Part shown: positions 34,311 to 44,514 of the stretch, one piece after another
Layout: each line of letters opens with the position of its first letter
How positions within the stretch are numbered: the stretch's first letter is position 1
Origin: Durusdinium trenchii
Taxonomy: Eukaryota; Sar; Dinophyceae; Suessiales; Symbiodiniaceae
Direction of reading: 5' to 3'
Length of the DNA stretch: 64,000 nt
NCBI GenBank assembly: GCA_963970005.1
Contig: CAXAMN010008524.1
Coordinates: 104,247-168,246, forward strand
Position numbers and translations under genes: made by a program
Notes under the pieces: generated by a model
What the model saw: the letters and a program-made list of their open reading frames with translations, nothing else
Told to the model about the DNA's origin: nothing
Database searches by the model: none

Positions 34311-34913
34311 TGGTCAACTGGAACCTCGAAGGGATCACCGTCTTCGTCTCCAAAGGGTTCATCTGGCAAGGCCAAGGGCAAGAGCAAGTTCGGTGGCAAG
34401 AGCCGGAAGGGGTGACTTCGACTACCAGGCCGAGATCAACGTGTTGAGACTGGCAGAAGATCGTGAACTGAATGCCATGTCTGTCTCCAAGGTGGTGATC
34501 GATACAGGAGCAACTGAGTCCGTGGCAGGTGTCAGGTCGATGGCACAGCTGATCGACTCGGCGATGTTTCCCTATGACATCGAGCTGGAACCAAGGCCTC
34601 GCTTCAAGTTTGGCAATGGCGAATACCAGAGGGCCATCTCCAGATGCATGGTGTGCACTAATGCCCTGACCTTCCAATGTCTGTGTGTGGCGCGGTCGTT
34701 GGTCAAAACTTGCCGAAAAAAACGTCGGTGAGCCAAAAAAACGTCGACCACGCCGGTTTTTGGACGACCCCTGCTCTTTTAACGTCGAGCGCGCCGAAAA
34801 AACGCCGTTGTCCATTTTTTGGCGTGTACGCTTTTTTAGGCTGGCCCTAGCTATATGATATCGATAGCTATATCTCTGGGCTTTCTGCGCGCGTTTTCTT
34901 AGCATGCGCCTTG

Positions 34914-35340
34914 GCCGGAGCCCAAAAATCGTACGTTTTTTGCCTCTCTCCTCAAATTCTTCCCTTTCTCTAGACCAATTTGCTTTCATTCCTTTTCTTT
35001 TCCGTTTCCGGGTGCATTTTGTTCTGCCGGAACCAAAAAAGCGTACGCTTTTTGCCTTTCTCCTCAAATTATTCCCTTTCTCTAGACACACTTGCTCTCG
35101 TTCCTTTTCTTTTTCCCTTTCCACGTACATTTTGTTCTGCCGGAACCAAAAAAGCGTATGCTTTTTGCATTTCTCCTCAAATTTTCCTTTTCTCTAGACA
35201 CATTTGCTCTCATTCCTTTTCTTTTCTCCTTTCCGGCTACAATTTTGTTCGGCCGGAACCAAAAAAGCGTACGCTTTTTGCTGATGATCGTGAGTTCCTT
35301 TAATTTTTACCTTTCTGGCCCTGCCGGAACCCAAAAAGCG
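34914..35340. repeat. Tandem repeat, 112-113-bp unit with palindromic core
   Basis: Units begin GCCGGAACC at 34914, 35026, 35139, 35252 and 35323; the spacing is 112, 113, 113 and 71. Each start carries the perfect palindrome AAAAAGCGTACGCTTTTT or a variant, then CTCCTCAAATT...CTCTAGAC and a run of CCTTTTCTTTT. Confidence 0.92.
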
Positions 35341-35950
35341 TACGCTTTTTCCGCGCGTTTTATCAAAAACGCACGTTTTTTGCAAAATTTGACTAAAAGA
35401 AAGTATATCGCACGAGCACGAAACCTAGAGCTTGCCAAAATACCGTCGACCCCTGCCAAAATACCGTCGAGCAACGTGAACAAAAAAGCTTAAAAAATAA
35501 AAATGAAAAATCATTGTTTACATATATATGCTTTGCAAATATCTTTATATGAAGCAGGGCACGTCCAGTTGGGTCTCCTCCATCCTGATCAGAAGTCACG
35601 TGAGTTGGCCAGTCCCTGCAAGGCCATTCCCGGCCTTGCAGCCTTGAGAAGTCAAAGCGCCAGCCCCGTGACCACTGCACTTGGTCGGTACCCCTTTGAG
35701 CCAAGCAAGTCACGACGACAAAAGGTTCAAGCATGAGTGTTTGCCAATCATCGTAGTAGAAATTGGCCCGAAAGCTGGACAAAGGTATAATCATTTAAAG
35801 CGTGTCAAGCATTTATAGTGTATGGTGCTGAATCGTAATAAATTGTAATTCATCTCCAGACCAAAATAGCTCCAATCCAACATGAAAGCAAGATCTGTGT
35901 TCAATTTTCCTTCCCTCATAGTTTGCAGAATTCACCCTGAAAAGCGCCCT

Positions 35951-36053
35951 AGCCAAAATATGGTCAACCCCCGCAAAAATACGGTCAACCCCTGCCAAAA
36001 CACGGTCAACCCCTGCCAAAATACGTTCAACCCTGCCAAAATACGGTCAATCA
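35951..36053. repeat. Short tandem array, CCAAAATACGGTCAACC-type units
   Basis: Five units of about 19-20 bp, plus two related units at about 35436-35475 reading CCAAAATACCGTCGACC. They resemble the CCAAAAAAACGTCGACC motif near both ends of the surrounding insert. Confidence 0.85.
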
Positions 36054-36385
36054 ATTTCACAGCCAGTGTGATCTTTTTTTACTTTTTTTGGTTGCGGAGG
36101 CAAGAAGCCAAAAAAGCAACGATGGTCCAAAAAAACGTCGACCACGCCGAAAAAACGTCGACCAAGCCAAAAAATGATCGACTGTGACTGACGTGGTCGT
36201 TTGAAGGTCAGGGATGCCCTGGGAGGGATTCCATTCTTCCTACTTGATGGAGGAGCTGAATTGGTTCCAGAGTGATGAGGATGAAGCAAACCATTGTCTC
36301 CTACCACGGTGACTACTTGGCACATCGAGGACGAGATGGACGCTGGTGGGTCAATCGCCTGGCAACGATCGGGAGTGGCCACTTG

Positions 36386-36403
36386 CTTACATTGTCCGCT
36401 TTT
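36386..36403 (+). repeat. TIR of nested transposon, 5' copy
   Basis: CTTACATTGTCCGCTTTT; the preceding copia sequence ends in CACTTG. Confidence 0.75.
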
Positions 36404-37315
36404 GTTGTTATGAGAGTTAGCTAACATGGTCATAACATAGTTGTAACACGGTGTAACAATGCTAACGCTTACATATATGATATTAACTTTCAGTAAAAGT
36501 TAATTAACTAAGATAACAAGGCTAACACTAACACTGCTAACTCTGCTAACAGTTAGCATTGTTACCATGATGTTACTAACTTCACAAAAATAGGATGAAA
36601 ACATGTTTTGATAAATGAAAACTGATTACATTTGTTTTTCAGTGCACACTTGTTCATGCATAATCAAAAGAATTAGACATCAACATGTATGCAAATTGTA
36701 AAAAACAAGTGTTACCAAAATTGACGCAACATATTGAAAAGTATTGCTATAGACACATGGTCACAGGTGCTTTTTGATGTTTGCCATGTTTTGGCCATTG
36801 CAAAATGCAACCATATTGGAGCAATTTCTTGAATGGTTTGTGGCAACGTGGCAAGTTGTGTGCCACAAACATATCAACTCAACATGACAATTTTAATTTG
36901 CGAGTTTTGGCAATATATACAATAATGTCATTTTGTGGCAATATGTACAACATAGCCATTTTTGGCAATCAATCCAATATTGCCATATTTGAATGGCATG
37001 TACAACATGCAATGCCATGTTCTTTGCCATTTTGTGACAATCATTATTACAGGCATTGAATTGTGGACTACCATGCAGCAATGCAGCAAGTGAGTTGTGT
37101 TGATGAAACTGGCAATTGACTTGCTGCGTGCTAAAGAATGCCGGCTTGTATTCCATGCCAAGGACATGCCCAACCATTTTGTCAACAAATGACTTTGCCT
37201 GAGCAATTTGAACTATATACCATGTGTGTAATTTGAACCTGAGATCTTTGGTTCCATTCTTGTTGCCAAGACAAGGTTAGGCCAGCTGTGTCACCCAAGC
37301 TCCAAGCTTCCAGCC

Positions 37316-37857
37316 ATGAACCAAGTGGAGATCAAGAGCAGCACCACATATACCATCAGCTTTGGTGACAATGCTGCAATCCAAATTCCTCCAGCATTGC
37401 TGGTTGAGTATGATGATCGCACCTTTTTGAAGATCAAGGCAACAGCCAGGATCATTGTGCAATTGGTGTGTGGCAAGCATGAAAAGAATGCCAGCTTGAG
37501 TGGTTCCACTGCCTTGGAAGAGTTGATCACCAAGAGGAACCGCACTTGGGAGAATCAATCACAGCAGGCAACCAAGGATTCTCAATTCTTTGGGGAAGGC
37601 CAACCTGAGGCCAGTGGTAGGAAAGCCAAGAAACCCAAACTGCAAAGCAATGACCTTGTCACCATTGATGTCAATGGCCACCAAGTGGGGTGCCTACTGG
37701 TTGGCTAAAGACCAACCAGATGTGATTTGATGGTGCCATTGGATGAATTGCAGCTCTCAGCAGCCTTTGCACACTTGGCCACCACACCGCAAGAAGACTT
37801 GTCCTCAAAGAGGTGGCGCAAAAGGTCCCAGCAGGAGGAAGAAGAAGAGACCAAATA
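37316..37857 (+). pseudogene. Nested transposon gene A, unknown function, frameshifted
   Basis: It starts at ATG 37316 and reads MNQVEIKSSTTYTISFGDN. A stop at 37706-37708 follows VTIDVNGHQVGCLLVG. Another frame then continues with MVPLDELQLSAAFAHLATTP and a basic C-terminus to about 37857. It would be a protein of about 180 residues with a Lys-rich middle (KAKKPK). I believe similar small proteins recur in dinoflagellate repeats, but I do not recognise a domain. It lies on the + strand together with gene B. Confidence 0.5.
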
Positions 37858-38164
37858 GGATACCAAAGCAAAGACCACCAGCTTTTCCAAGTGCAAAAAA
37901 GGATCCAATGCTTGTGTGGCCTTGCACACTACTTGTTTCATGCCATGCCTTGATCACTCAATTATAGGGTTTGTAAGAGCAGTATAGAGTGGCAATGTTG
38001 ATGTTGCAATACTAGCGTGCCAATGGATTCAGCAAACCATGGCTCAATTTCTTTGGGCTCACACCAGCTGACACCATGGAAGCATGAACAAACAAAAATG
38101 TATGAGGTATTGCACCATGACCAGCCTGTTTGTTGTGTGATCCCAGCTACAATTTCCAAGAGCC

Positions 38165-38665
38165 ATGGCAACCAGCCTGCCACCTGCTGTGGTTTCCCAG
38201 GTGAACTACATAATGGATTCTCAGAAACCAGTCAACCAGCAGGTTGATGAACTTTGCCAACTGTTCATCAAGCATGGCTTTGCCAGGCACCAGGTGGTAA
38301 AGCCCAATGAAATGCTAGAAAGGTGCCCAGATGATCCAAGTTGGCATGAAAAGGGCATTGCTGGGCGAAGCCATGTGTGTGGAATTGTCCACCAAGATGG
38401 ACACTAGGGCACAACAGCTTGCAAAGAATGCCAACATGGTGGAGCAAGCCAATGGATCCCTTGCACCAATCCATGGCCAAGAAAGTTTCTTGACTCATCC
38501 AAAAGTTGTTTTCATTCCCAGGGAAGGTTGTGGTTTGGTTTTCTGTTGTACTTGCAAGCCATTGAACATGCAAGGCTTCCTTCATGAGTCTCAGCTGCAG
38601 CCACGCCACTGCATTCTTGAGGGACAAGATCGACATCACCAAGTCAGACCCATGCTGGGATTTGA
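38165..38665 (+). pseudogene. Nested transposon gene B, truncated at inversion breakpoint
   Basis: MATSLPPAVVSQVNYIMDSQ opens the frame. VDELCQLFIKHGFARHQ follows, and in a second frame LGEAMCVELSTKMDTRAQQL and NMVEQANGSLAPIHGQESFL. A third frame gives LRDKIDITKSDPCWDLIE just before the AGGAG microsatellite at 38668. The blocks look like one protein broken by frameshifts; its 3' end is cut by the breakpoint. No named domain; position suggests a transposon-borne gene. Confidence 0.45.
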
Positions 38666-38667
38666 TC

Positions 38668-38699
38668 GAGAGGAGAGGAGAGGAGAGGAGAGGAGAGGA
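38668..38699. repeat. (AGGAG)n microsatellite at rearrangement junction
   Basis: About six GAGAG/AGGAG units sit exactly where + strand transposon sequence gives way to minus-strand copia sequence. Confidence 0.85.
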
Positions 38700-39745
38700 T
38701 TCTCCCCCTTGTCCTTGTCGTCGGATTCCGGCTTGGTAGATGGCTTCACTGGCACCTTCTTCGGTGAGGCTGTTGTCCTCGGATCTGCCGGATACGGGGT
38801 CATGGATCGAGGCATGTCCTGCTGACATGAGGCGCTCGCCATCAGAGCTTCTCGCAGGTTCTCGGATGGTTGTCCTGCCACGGCCTCGGGTCTGGACCAG
38901 GGAGCGTCCACGGATCTCCATCAGCTTGCCATTGAAGATCTTCTCGTTGATTTCGTGGGCGTGGAACTCCTCTCACAGGTCAGGTGGTGGTCCAATGGCC
39001 CGGTAGTCGCCAGTGCCAGATCCCCTGGTGGTGTACCGCAGTCGAAGGCCGCCGCTTGCCATGATGCGTGCTTGTTGGCCCTCAGCGGACCCGGACGTGA
39101 TGTCCCACGCACGGCCAGCCCATCTGGCGAGGATCCAGCTCCGTGGCTGGAGGACACGTCTTCATCCTCCAGGGAAAGATCGGCCCGGAGTCACGACAAA
39201 CGTTGAGCCAAGTCGCTGAGGCGGTTGGAGAGGTTCTCATGTCCGTGCTCCAAATCATCTCGTTCATCAAAAACTGCCAAACGTGTCCAGAACCCTCAAA
39301 ATGATGAACATGTTCATGATCGACTTGCGCATGTTCATGAGCAACTCGTGAATGATCATCATCATGGACATGTACATGAGCAACTCCGTTGAGCCTGATG
39401 AACTACCTCCGTGGAGCCTGAATCAAAACCAATACTCTCAAGAAACTCAGCAAAATCGTCTGCACAGGACGTGTCAGGACTCTCAGTGATGTTGTCGTCT
39501 AGTGAAAAGGAAACACGCGCTGCTGAGACTGCTCCCAATCTTTCATCATTCAAGTGTGCTTCCCCGGTTGGGGTTCGCTGGTGCGCCACCAAGATTTGTA
39601 GGCGCAGAAAGGAGCTTCTCAGGATCTTCAGGTTCAGGAGAAGTAGGAGGTTGTAGCGCTCCAGGCTCAAGGACCACCACGGGTCCTCGAAGTCGCCTGA
39701 TCAGGAAGTGCAAGGATTCAGGAATCTCCTGCAAATCTAACACCA
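38700..39745 (-). pseudogene. E4 pol linker segment, inverted
   Basis: Read on the minus strand from 39743, the sequence starts VLDLQEIPESLHFLIRRL, which continues the copia frame left at 36385. Then follow a Pro-rich segment, an acidic segment (SFSLDDNITESPD), a His-rich run (VAHVHVHDDDHSRVAHEHA, about 39325-39380), and EEFHAHEINEKIFNGKLMEI with RGRSLVQTRGRGRTT near 38850-38960. It ends near SEDNSLTEEGASEAIYQAG. This would lie between protease and RT. No integrase motif is visible, so E4 lacks one or lost it. Confidence 0.55.
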
Positions 39746-39763
39746 CTTACATTGTCCGCTTTT
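39746..39763 (-). repeat. TIR of nested transposon, inverted 3' copy
   Basis: On the + strand it reads CTTACATTGTCCGCTTTT, identical to 36386-36403. Because the segment is inverted, it represents the opposite terminus of the transposon. Confidence 0.75.
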
Positions 39764-40893
39764 TTATAACACGTTATCTTTGTTAACATTGTTAAATATT
39801 TTTACTAACAGGTTATAACTGTGCTAACTCTAAATTTTCTTTTGGGCAGGATGCTAAATTTTATCGCTTCCTCCACGCAGAAAAACTTCTTTTGAAACAA
39901 GTTTTTCAATGAGAAAACATGATTTTTTGCATAAAATTTGGTGTCAAAACACAAAATTGTGTGTATAGCAGAAATGTAAATAATATTGCACATGTTGAAC
40001 ATTTTTTTCATACATCAAATAGAAACATAAATACACAAAAATATATCTAAAAAACCTTGTTGTTACATCAGACCTACCAACCCAGGAGAAAACATGTGTG
40101 TGAAAAAACACAAAGCATGTGAACCTAATTGCCACAAAATGGCTAATGGCAGCTCCAAAAAATGTCCAAACAGGCTGGCAGCCTTGTCATGCATGGAGCT
40201 CACACACCAATTTCATAAGCAATCCTCTGTGCACTTTGGCATTGTGCATTGGTGGCCCCTCTTTCATGGTGAGTCAGCTGGCATGGTGTTTTCCTGGCCC
40301 CAGCCCACTGGCATCTTGCTGGGTTGGCACTTCCATGGACTGCTCTGTGGTGCCACAAAAGTGTGGCCCTGTTTCTTGAAAGCTCAAGACCCATGGTTTG
40401 TGGCAGTGGTGGCAAGCTTGCCATGCTGGAAACTTGGTCTCCCATAGCCATGTCCAGCTGGTGCACTGTGGAGTGGCACATTTTTGCGCCCACCACTGGC
40501 TGGCTGGCTGTGGGCTCACATGCTTGGCGAGGTCCAATGCCACTGGTGGACCTGGCCTGTGGAATGCCAATGGCCTGCCCCATTGCAAGGTCAGTATAGC
40601 CATGGCTTGGTGCATGACCATGGCTGGGTGCTTCATGACCCTCAGTCTGGCCCATTCAGCTTGGCTCCCTTCTGGGAAGTTGTTTTGGACTTGGGCAGCA
40701 AGGGTCTGCCAACATTTAATGCTTAATTTGCCAAAACCTGAAGTGGCTTGAATGCAAAAATGTTGCTCCACAGATTATGAAAACAAATGGAATGAATGCT
40801 AAATCCTTCACAGGGAGTGCCAAAAATGGCAAAATATGTGAAGCCAAGAATACAGTTAAGAAGATGACAGCTTGAAAAGCAAAGTGCTTCTTT

Positions 40894-42245
40894 TTACACC
40901 ACATCTTTAGCATAAATGCGATGAGGCAAGAGCACTTTGGCTTCTGAACTGCTTTGGGTCCAAATGACTGACACCAAGATGTCTTCTGTTGGTATGAAGC
41001 CTAGCATGTTGCTGGGCTTGCAACTGGCATATTGCTTGGCTGGCACATAGGATTGCAAATCCCAAGCATGGATCATAGTCATGGCTGTGCCTTGGAAACC
41101 AAAATGCAGCTTGATTTCTGCAACTTGCCAATGGGGATGCACATGGTTGCCAACATGGTACAATATGACATCCCCTGCAATGCAAGTAGTACCCCTCACC
41201 TTGGCCACATGGCTGGTAAGTGCTTGGTGCAGTTCTATTTGTAATGATGCAAATAGGTTGGCTAACACCTTCTTGGAAGCAGCTTTGGGATTGACCAGGA
41301 AGACACCTTCTTTGAACAAATCTGGCTGGTCCAATGTGGAAATTTCTTTGGCTATGGCTTGTTCCAACAAATGCTTTTCGAATCTGTCTTGGTTTTGCAA
41401 ATTGGTGGCTAAAGCACCTTTCTGTTGCAAACAATTTGGCAAGGTGCCATATCTGGTCAAAGCATCTGGCAAGTGGAGCATCCAATGCCATTTTTTGATC
41501 AATGGCACATCAAAGGCTTTGGCAAAACTTTGGATTGCTTCCTCCATGGCAGTCAGTAAACTGGCTCTAGTGATGGTTCCTGCCTGGTTGCCATCATGCA
41601 CATGGTCAATGGCTTGAGCCATGCTCAACAAAGCATGGCAAGCAGCTGGGCAATGGCCACTTGGATGCACTACAATGTGAACAAAATGCCTGACGATGGG
41701 AAACATGGCCAGCAATTCACTTGCCTGACAGCTGATTTTCTGGTTGTTCTTGTGGGTAGGAATGGACATGCTGGCATTTCCATGCGTTTGGGAAATGCAA
41801 GAACTGGAAGTATTGTTCCAATGTGGCCCAAGCTGGCATGCACTCTTCCAATGCAAGCAAGAAATGGAAGAGTGCAACTGGCCCTGTCCCCTGCAATATG
41901 CCATGCATGTAATCATGGCAGAACTGCTGGCATGGCTGCAAGATGTGCTTGGCCAACAAATCTGGGTCCAGCATCATGGCCTTGCGGCTGAATGTCCGTC
42001 CTGTGGCCTGCTCCCACATTTGGAAATCCTGCTTGGTGGCGGTCTCCTTCTTCATGGCCAACTGGGAATAAGATTGGAGCACCTGGTCATTTGTGGTCAA
42101 TATGAGCTGGTTGTACTTCTGGACGTTGCAATGCTGGTTCTCTTCAGTGGTGCCGGTGGCCCTGATGTTGGCGCAAAGAAAAAAATTTGGTTCCACTGTC
42201 ACCTTTGGAGCCCCATGCTTGCTTTTGGGCTGCTCCATCAGCCAA
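40894..42245 (-). pseudogene. Nested transposon transposase-like gene, frameshifted
   Basis: On the minus strand, the N-terminal frame includes LDPDLLAKHILQPCQQFCHD then YMHGILQGTGPVALFHFLLA (about 41860-41985). After a frameshift near 41750, MFPIVRHFVHIVVHP and KKWHWMLHLPDALTRYGTLP (about 41440-41500) follow, then CLQQKGALATNLQNQDRFEK. Histidine-rich blocks of the type H-D-x-M-H-G and KxHWxLHxPDxLxRxGxLPNC are reminiscent of large DDE/CACTA-like transposases found in protist repeats. The family assignment is tentative. The frame ends at 40894-40896. Confidence 0.45.
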
Positions 42246-42249
42246 CAAA

Positions 42250-43145
42250 ATGGAAAACTTGAAGTGGAGCAGCTGATGCGCATGCGCTGGGTGCTCACGC
42301 GCAAGAGCGATGGCAGCGCGAAAGCGCGACTTGTGGTGTTAGGTTTCATGGCACCGAACCTGACTGAAGTGGCCACCACATCACCGACTATGTCCAAGGT
42401 TGGACGCAACATGATCTTGACCCTCTCGGCCGCCTATGGCTTCAAGATCAAGGCAGGTGATGTAACGAGTGCCTTTCTGCAGACTGGCACGAGTCTGGAG
42501 GACGAGGAGCTGAACGTCCTAGCTCCACCAGAGCTCAGTGCAATGCTTGGTGCTGTTCCTGGTGATGATCGAATCCTCAGAGCGCGGGAAGCTTTCTACG
42601 GGTTAGCCCATGCTCCCCGTAAATGGTGGGAACGGTGCGTCCAAACCATGGTTGATGGGCAATGGCAACAGCTGCTGTGCGATAAATGCTGTTTTGCACT
42701 TTTCGAACCTTGCACTGGCGGCGACGGCATTCCTCCTAAGCTCATTGGGTTGGCTGGCCTGCACGTAGATGACTTTTTGCTAGCTGGCGATGAGACTTCG
42801 AAACACTTCCTCTCCAGAGAGAAGCTACTCAATGAGTCTCAAGCATTTCGATGGGGCCGTTGGAGCGCCGACAGCTTCGAGTTCGCAGGGTCCACCATAA
42901 AGCAGAATGAAGACAAGTCCATCATCCTGAGCCAGGAGACATACACTTTGCGATGGATTGAAGAGATCCCGGTCGACGAGACCAAAGCGCACAAGACACC
43001 ATTGAATCCATCCGAGATTTCTCAGATGAGGGCAGCGCTAGGAACAATCTCCTGGCGAGCAACGCAGTCGGCGCCTCAGTTTTTAGCTGAAACCTCCCTG
43101 CTGCTTAGCGAGATCAGGCACGATCGAATCGCTGCACCTAGGTGA
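42250..43145 (+). pseudogene. E4 reverse transcriptase
   Basis: The domain is nearly complete in one frame: LMRMRWVLTRKSDGSAKARL (N-terminal block), IKAGDVTSAFLQTGTSLEDE (motif A), REAFYGLAHAPRKWWERC (about 42586-42640; YGL plus APR-x-W), and GLHVDDFLLAGDE with HVDD at 42762-42773. ISQMRAALGTISWRATQSAP is the connection block. The frame stops at 43143-43145, where RNase H continues in another frame. This is the best preserved RT of the copia elements here. Confidence 0.92.
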
Positions 43146-43942
43146 ACAAGTTGGTCCGCGAGATGAGGCGAGAAGCCGGACAAGGACTTCTTTTTCCCTC
43201 ATCCTGGAAGTTTGAAGATGTGAGGGACCTATGTGTGATCACATGGGCGGATGCGAGCCAGCGCAACCGCCCCGGTAAAAGCAGCACGGTGGGCATCATC
43301 ACGGGCATCACCGTCAAGGAGGCCCTGAACGGGGCCGAATGTCAGCTCTCTGTGGTGCAGTGGAAGAGTGGAAAGACTCCACGCCAATGCTTGGGGTCGA
43401 ACGGCGCCGAGGTCCAGAGCATCACCATTGGGGAAGACCAGAACTACCAGATCAGGGCGACGATGGCTGAATTTGGCGGCCTGAAGTTTTGCCGTGAGAA
43501 GCTCCACGAGACGGTGCGGCAGATCCCTGGCGCGCTGGTCATGGATTCCAAAACCATCTACGATGCGACGACGAGAAACCTCTCGTCGCTGCACGGCTTG
43601 AGAGATAGCCGAGCTGGCTATGAGCTGACCCTGGCGGTCAACCAAGCGCTGAAGGCGCAGACACAGCTGCGCTGGGTGAATGGGCTCGCCCACTTGGGCG
43701 ACTCGCTCACGAAGAATGGGGCGAAGAAGACGCTGCTCCAGTTCTTCAGCCAGAGGCAATTCTGGCGGCTCATCCACGATGAGAAGTTTGAAGCAGGACG
43801 AAAGATCCACAAGAAGGCAATGGAGCAGAAGCTGCGTGACATGCAGGAGACCTATGTGACGACCTTGCAGCAGATGGCTGAGCGCTTTAGCTGGCCATGG
43901 GATGCCGGCGAGACTCCGCCAAGCTACCCGGCCTACACCTGA
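43142..43942 (+). CDS. E4 RNase H and C-terminal region
   Basis: VITWADASQRNRPGKSSTVG (near 43236-43295) carries the first catalytic Asp. GAEVQSITIGEDQNYQIRA holds the acidic second block. ALVMDSKTIYDATTRNLSSL (about 43534-43593) holds the next Asp. WVNGLAHLGDSLTKNGAKKT (near 43675-43735) is the end signature. The frame runs unbroken for 266 codons to a TGA just before the right LTR. It lacks the membrane-spanning tail seen in E2 and E3. Confidence 0.88.
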   Translation: MNKLVREMRREAGQGLLFPSSWKFEDVRDLCVITWADASQRNRPGKSSTVGIITGITVKEALNGAECQLSVVQWKSGKTPRQCLGSNGAEVQSITIGEDQNYQIRATMAEFGGLKFCREKLHETVRQIPGALVMDSKTIYDATTRNLSSLHGLRDSRAGYELTLAVNQALKAQTQLRWVNGLAHLGDSLTKNGAKKTLLQFFSQRQFWRLIHDEKFEAGRKIHKKAMEQKLRDMQETYVTTLQQMAERFSWPWDAGETPPSYPAYT

Positions 43943-43973
43943 TGGCCAAAAAGGTCCGGAAGGCGGTTATGGA

Positions 43974-44115
43974 TGCAAGTACAGAGATGCGTCTTGACCT
44001 TTTTGTCATGTTTGTTCACATCCCGCAAGGGCGGGGCTCGAGCTTGAGCGCTTGGGACGCGCGCGATTTGGTCCACTGTGGACCGCGGTAGGCCTTTGGC
44101 ATAGGCCTTCGCGCG
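43974..44115 (+). repeat. E4 right LTR, about 142 bp
   Basis: It starts TGCAAGTACAGAGATGCGTC and matches the left LTR except for a 14- to 15-bp gap and a few substitutions. It ends GCGCG where the left copy ends GTGCA. Confidence 0.92.
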
Positions 44116-44470
44116 CTTGAGAAGTATCCTCCCTCCTGGTCATTGGTTCCCGAGCTTCATCCTCGTCCTCATGCTCTACTTCATACGTGTTCCCGCCATT
44201 TCCCACCCACGTTCCTGCCGTGACTGACTTCTGTTGTTGCTTCCCATGCTTTTGCTGGCTACCTGGCTTGCTGCTGCTTTGCTGCTGCTGGTGGCTGGTT
44301 TGCTGCTGCTGACCTTCTGCTGGCTTGGCTTGCTGCTGGTTTGAACATATCGGGTCGAACACCAATTCGGACCCTGCGCAGGCACCGTCAACGATCCATC
44401 ACGCAAAAACCACTCGCTAAGCCGCTACTCATCGCTTTGCCAGCACGCAGAAACCCCATTATACATCGTG

Positions 44471-44513
44471 TATATAACATATAATATATATATATATATA
44501 TTTATTTATTTAA
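44471..44513. repeat. AT-rich (TA)n / (TTTA)n tract
   Basis: A run of TA dinucleotides followed by TTTATTTATTTA lies directly upstream of the first 501-bp repeat copy. Confidence 0.85.
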
Positions 44514-44514
44514 G

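Larger units (their letters stand above)
34701..36194. mobile_element. AT-rich 1.49-kb insert in E4 protease
   Basis: GGTCGTT occurs at 34694-34700 and 36195-36201, a probable 7-bp target duplication. Near each end lies the same 22-bp stretch (34733-34754 and 36127-36148), with core AACGTCGACCACG. The interior holds a 112-bp tandem repeat with perfect palindromes and an array of CCAAAATACGGTCAACC-type units. No transposase or RT reading frame is present, so it is non-autonomous or a satellite-like insertion. Confidence 0.65.
34393..36385 (+). pseudogene. E4 aspartic protease, split by an insertion
   Basis: The catalytic motif KVVIDTGATESVAGV is near 34490-34534 and FKFGNGEYQRAISRC near 34605-34650. 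The reading is broken at the 34701 insert and resumes at about 36204 with VRDALGGIPFFLLDGGAELV, then the C-terminal block DGRWWVNRLATIGSGHL (about 36335-36385). At that point a second transposon begins. The D-T-G triad is intact. Confidence 0.78.
36386..42250. mobile_element. TIR DNA transposon inside E4, split by an inversion
   Basis: Both 36386 and 39746 begin with CTTACATTGTCCGCTTTT followed by GTTAAC/GTTAGC-rich sequence. From 36386 to about 38667, genes lie on the + strand; from 39746 to about 42250, the gene lies on the minus strand. Copia sequence on the minus strand (38700-39745) separates the two halves. The simplest reading is one transposon with terminal inverted repeats, whose 3' half was inverted together with neighbouring copia sequence. 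The copia frame rejoins exactly across the element (…GHL at 36385, VLDLQEIP on the minus strand from 39743), with TG duplicated at the target. Confidence 0.7.
32855..44115 (+). mobile_element. E4: Ty1/copia retrotransposon with nested insertions and an inversion
   Basis: The LTRs are 32855-33010 (156 bp) and 43974-44115 (about 142 bp, with a 14- to 15-bp gap). The primer-binding site abuts the left LTR. Copia gag and protease lie on the left, RT and RNase H on the right. Between them are a 1.49-kb insert within protease, a terminal-inverted-repeat transposon, and a 1-kb piece of copia linker on the minus strand. No integrase motif was found. The flanks read CTTAC and CTTGA, so the target duplication is at best partly preserved. 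Confidence 0.88.

Noticed and set aside
33670-35130. 486-codon open frame on the minus strand, the longest there
   Set aside because: It lies antisense to E4 gag and protease and runs through the non-coding palindromic insert. The Lys/Arg/Glu-rich part comes from the tandem repeat, so it is a shadow.
40094-40771. Overlapping frames on both strands within the nested transposon
   Set aside because: Repetitive TGGCA/GCCA-rich sequence keeps several frames open; no motif and no consistent frame.
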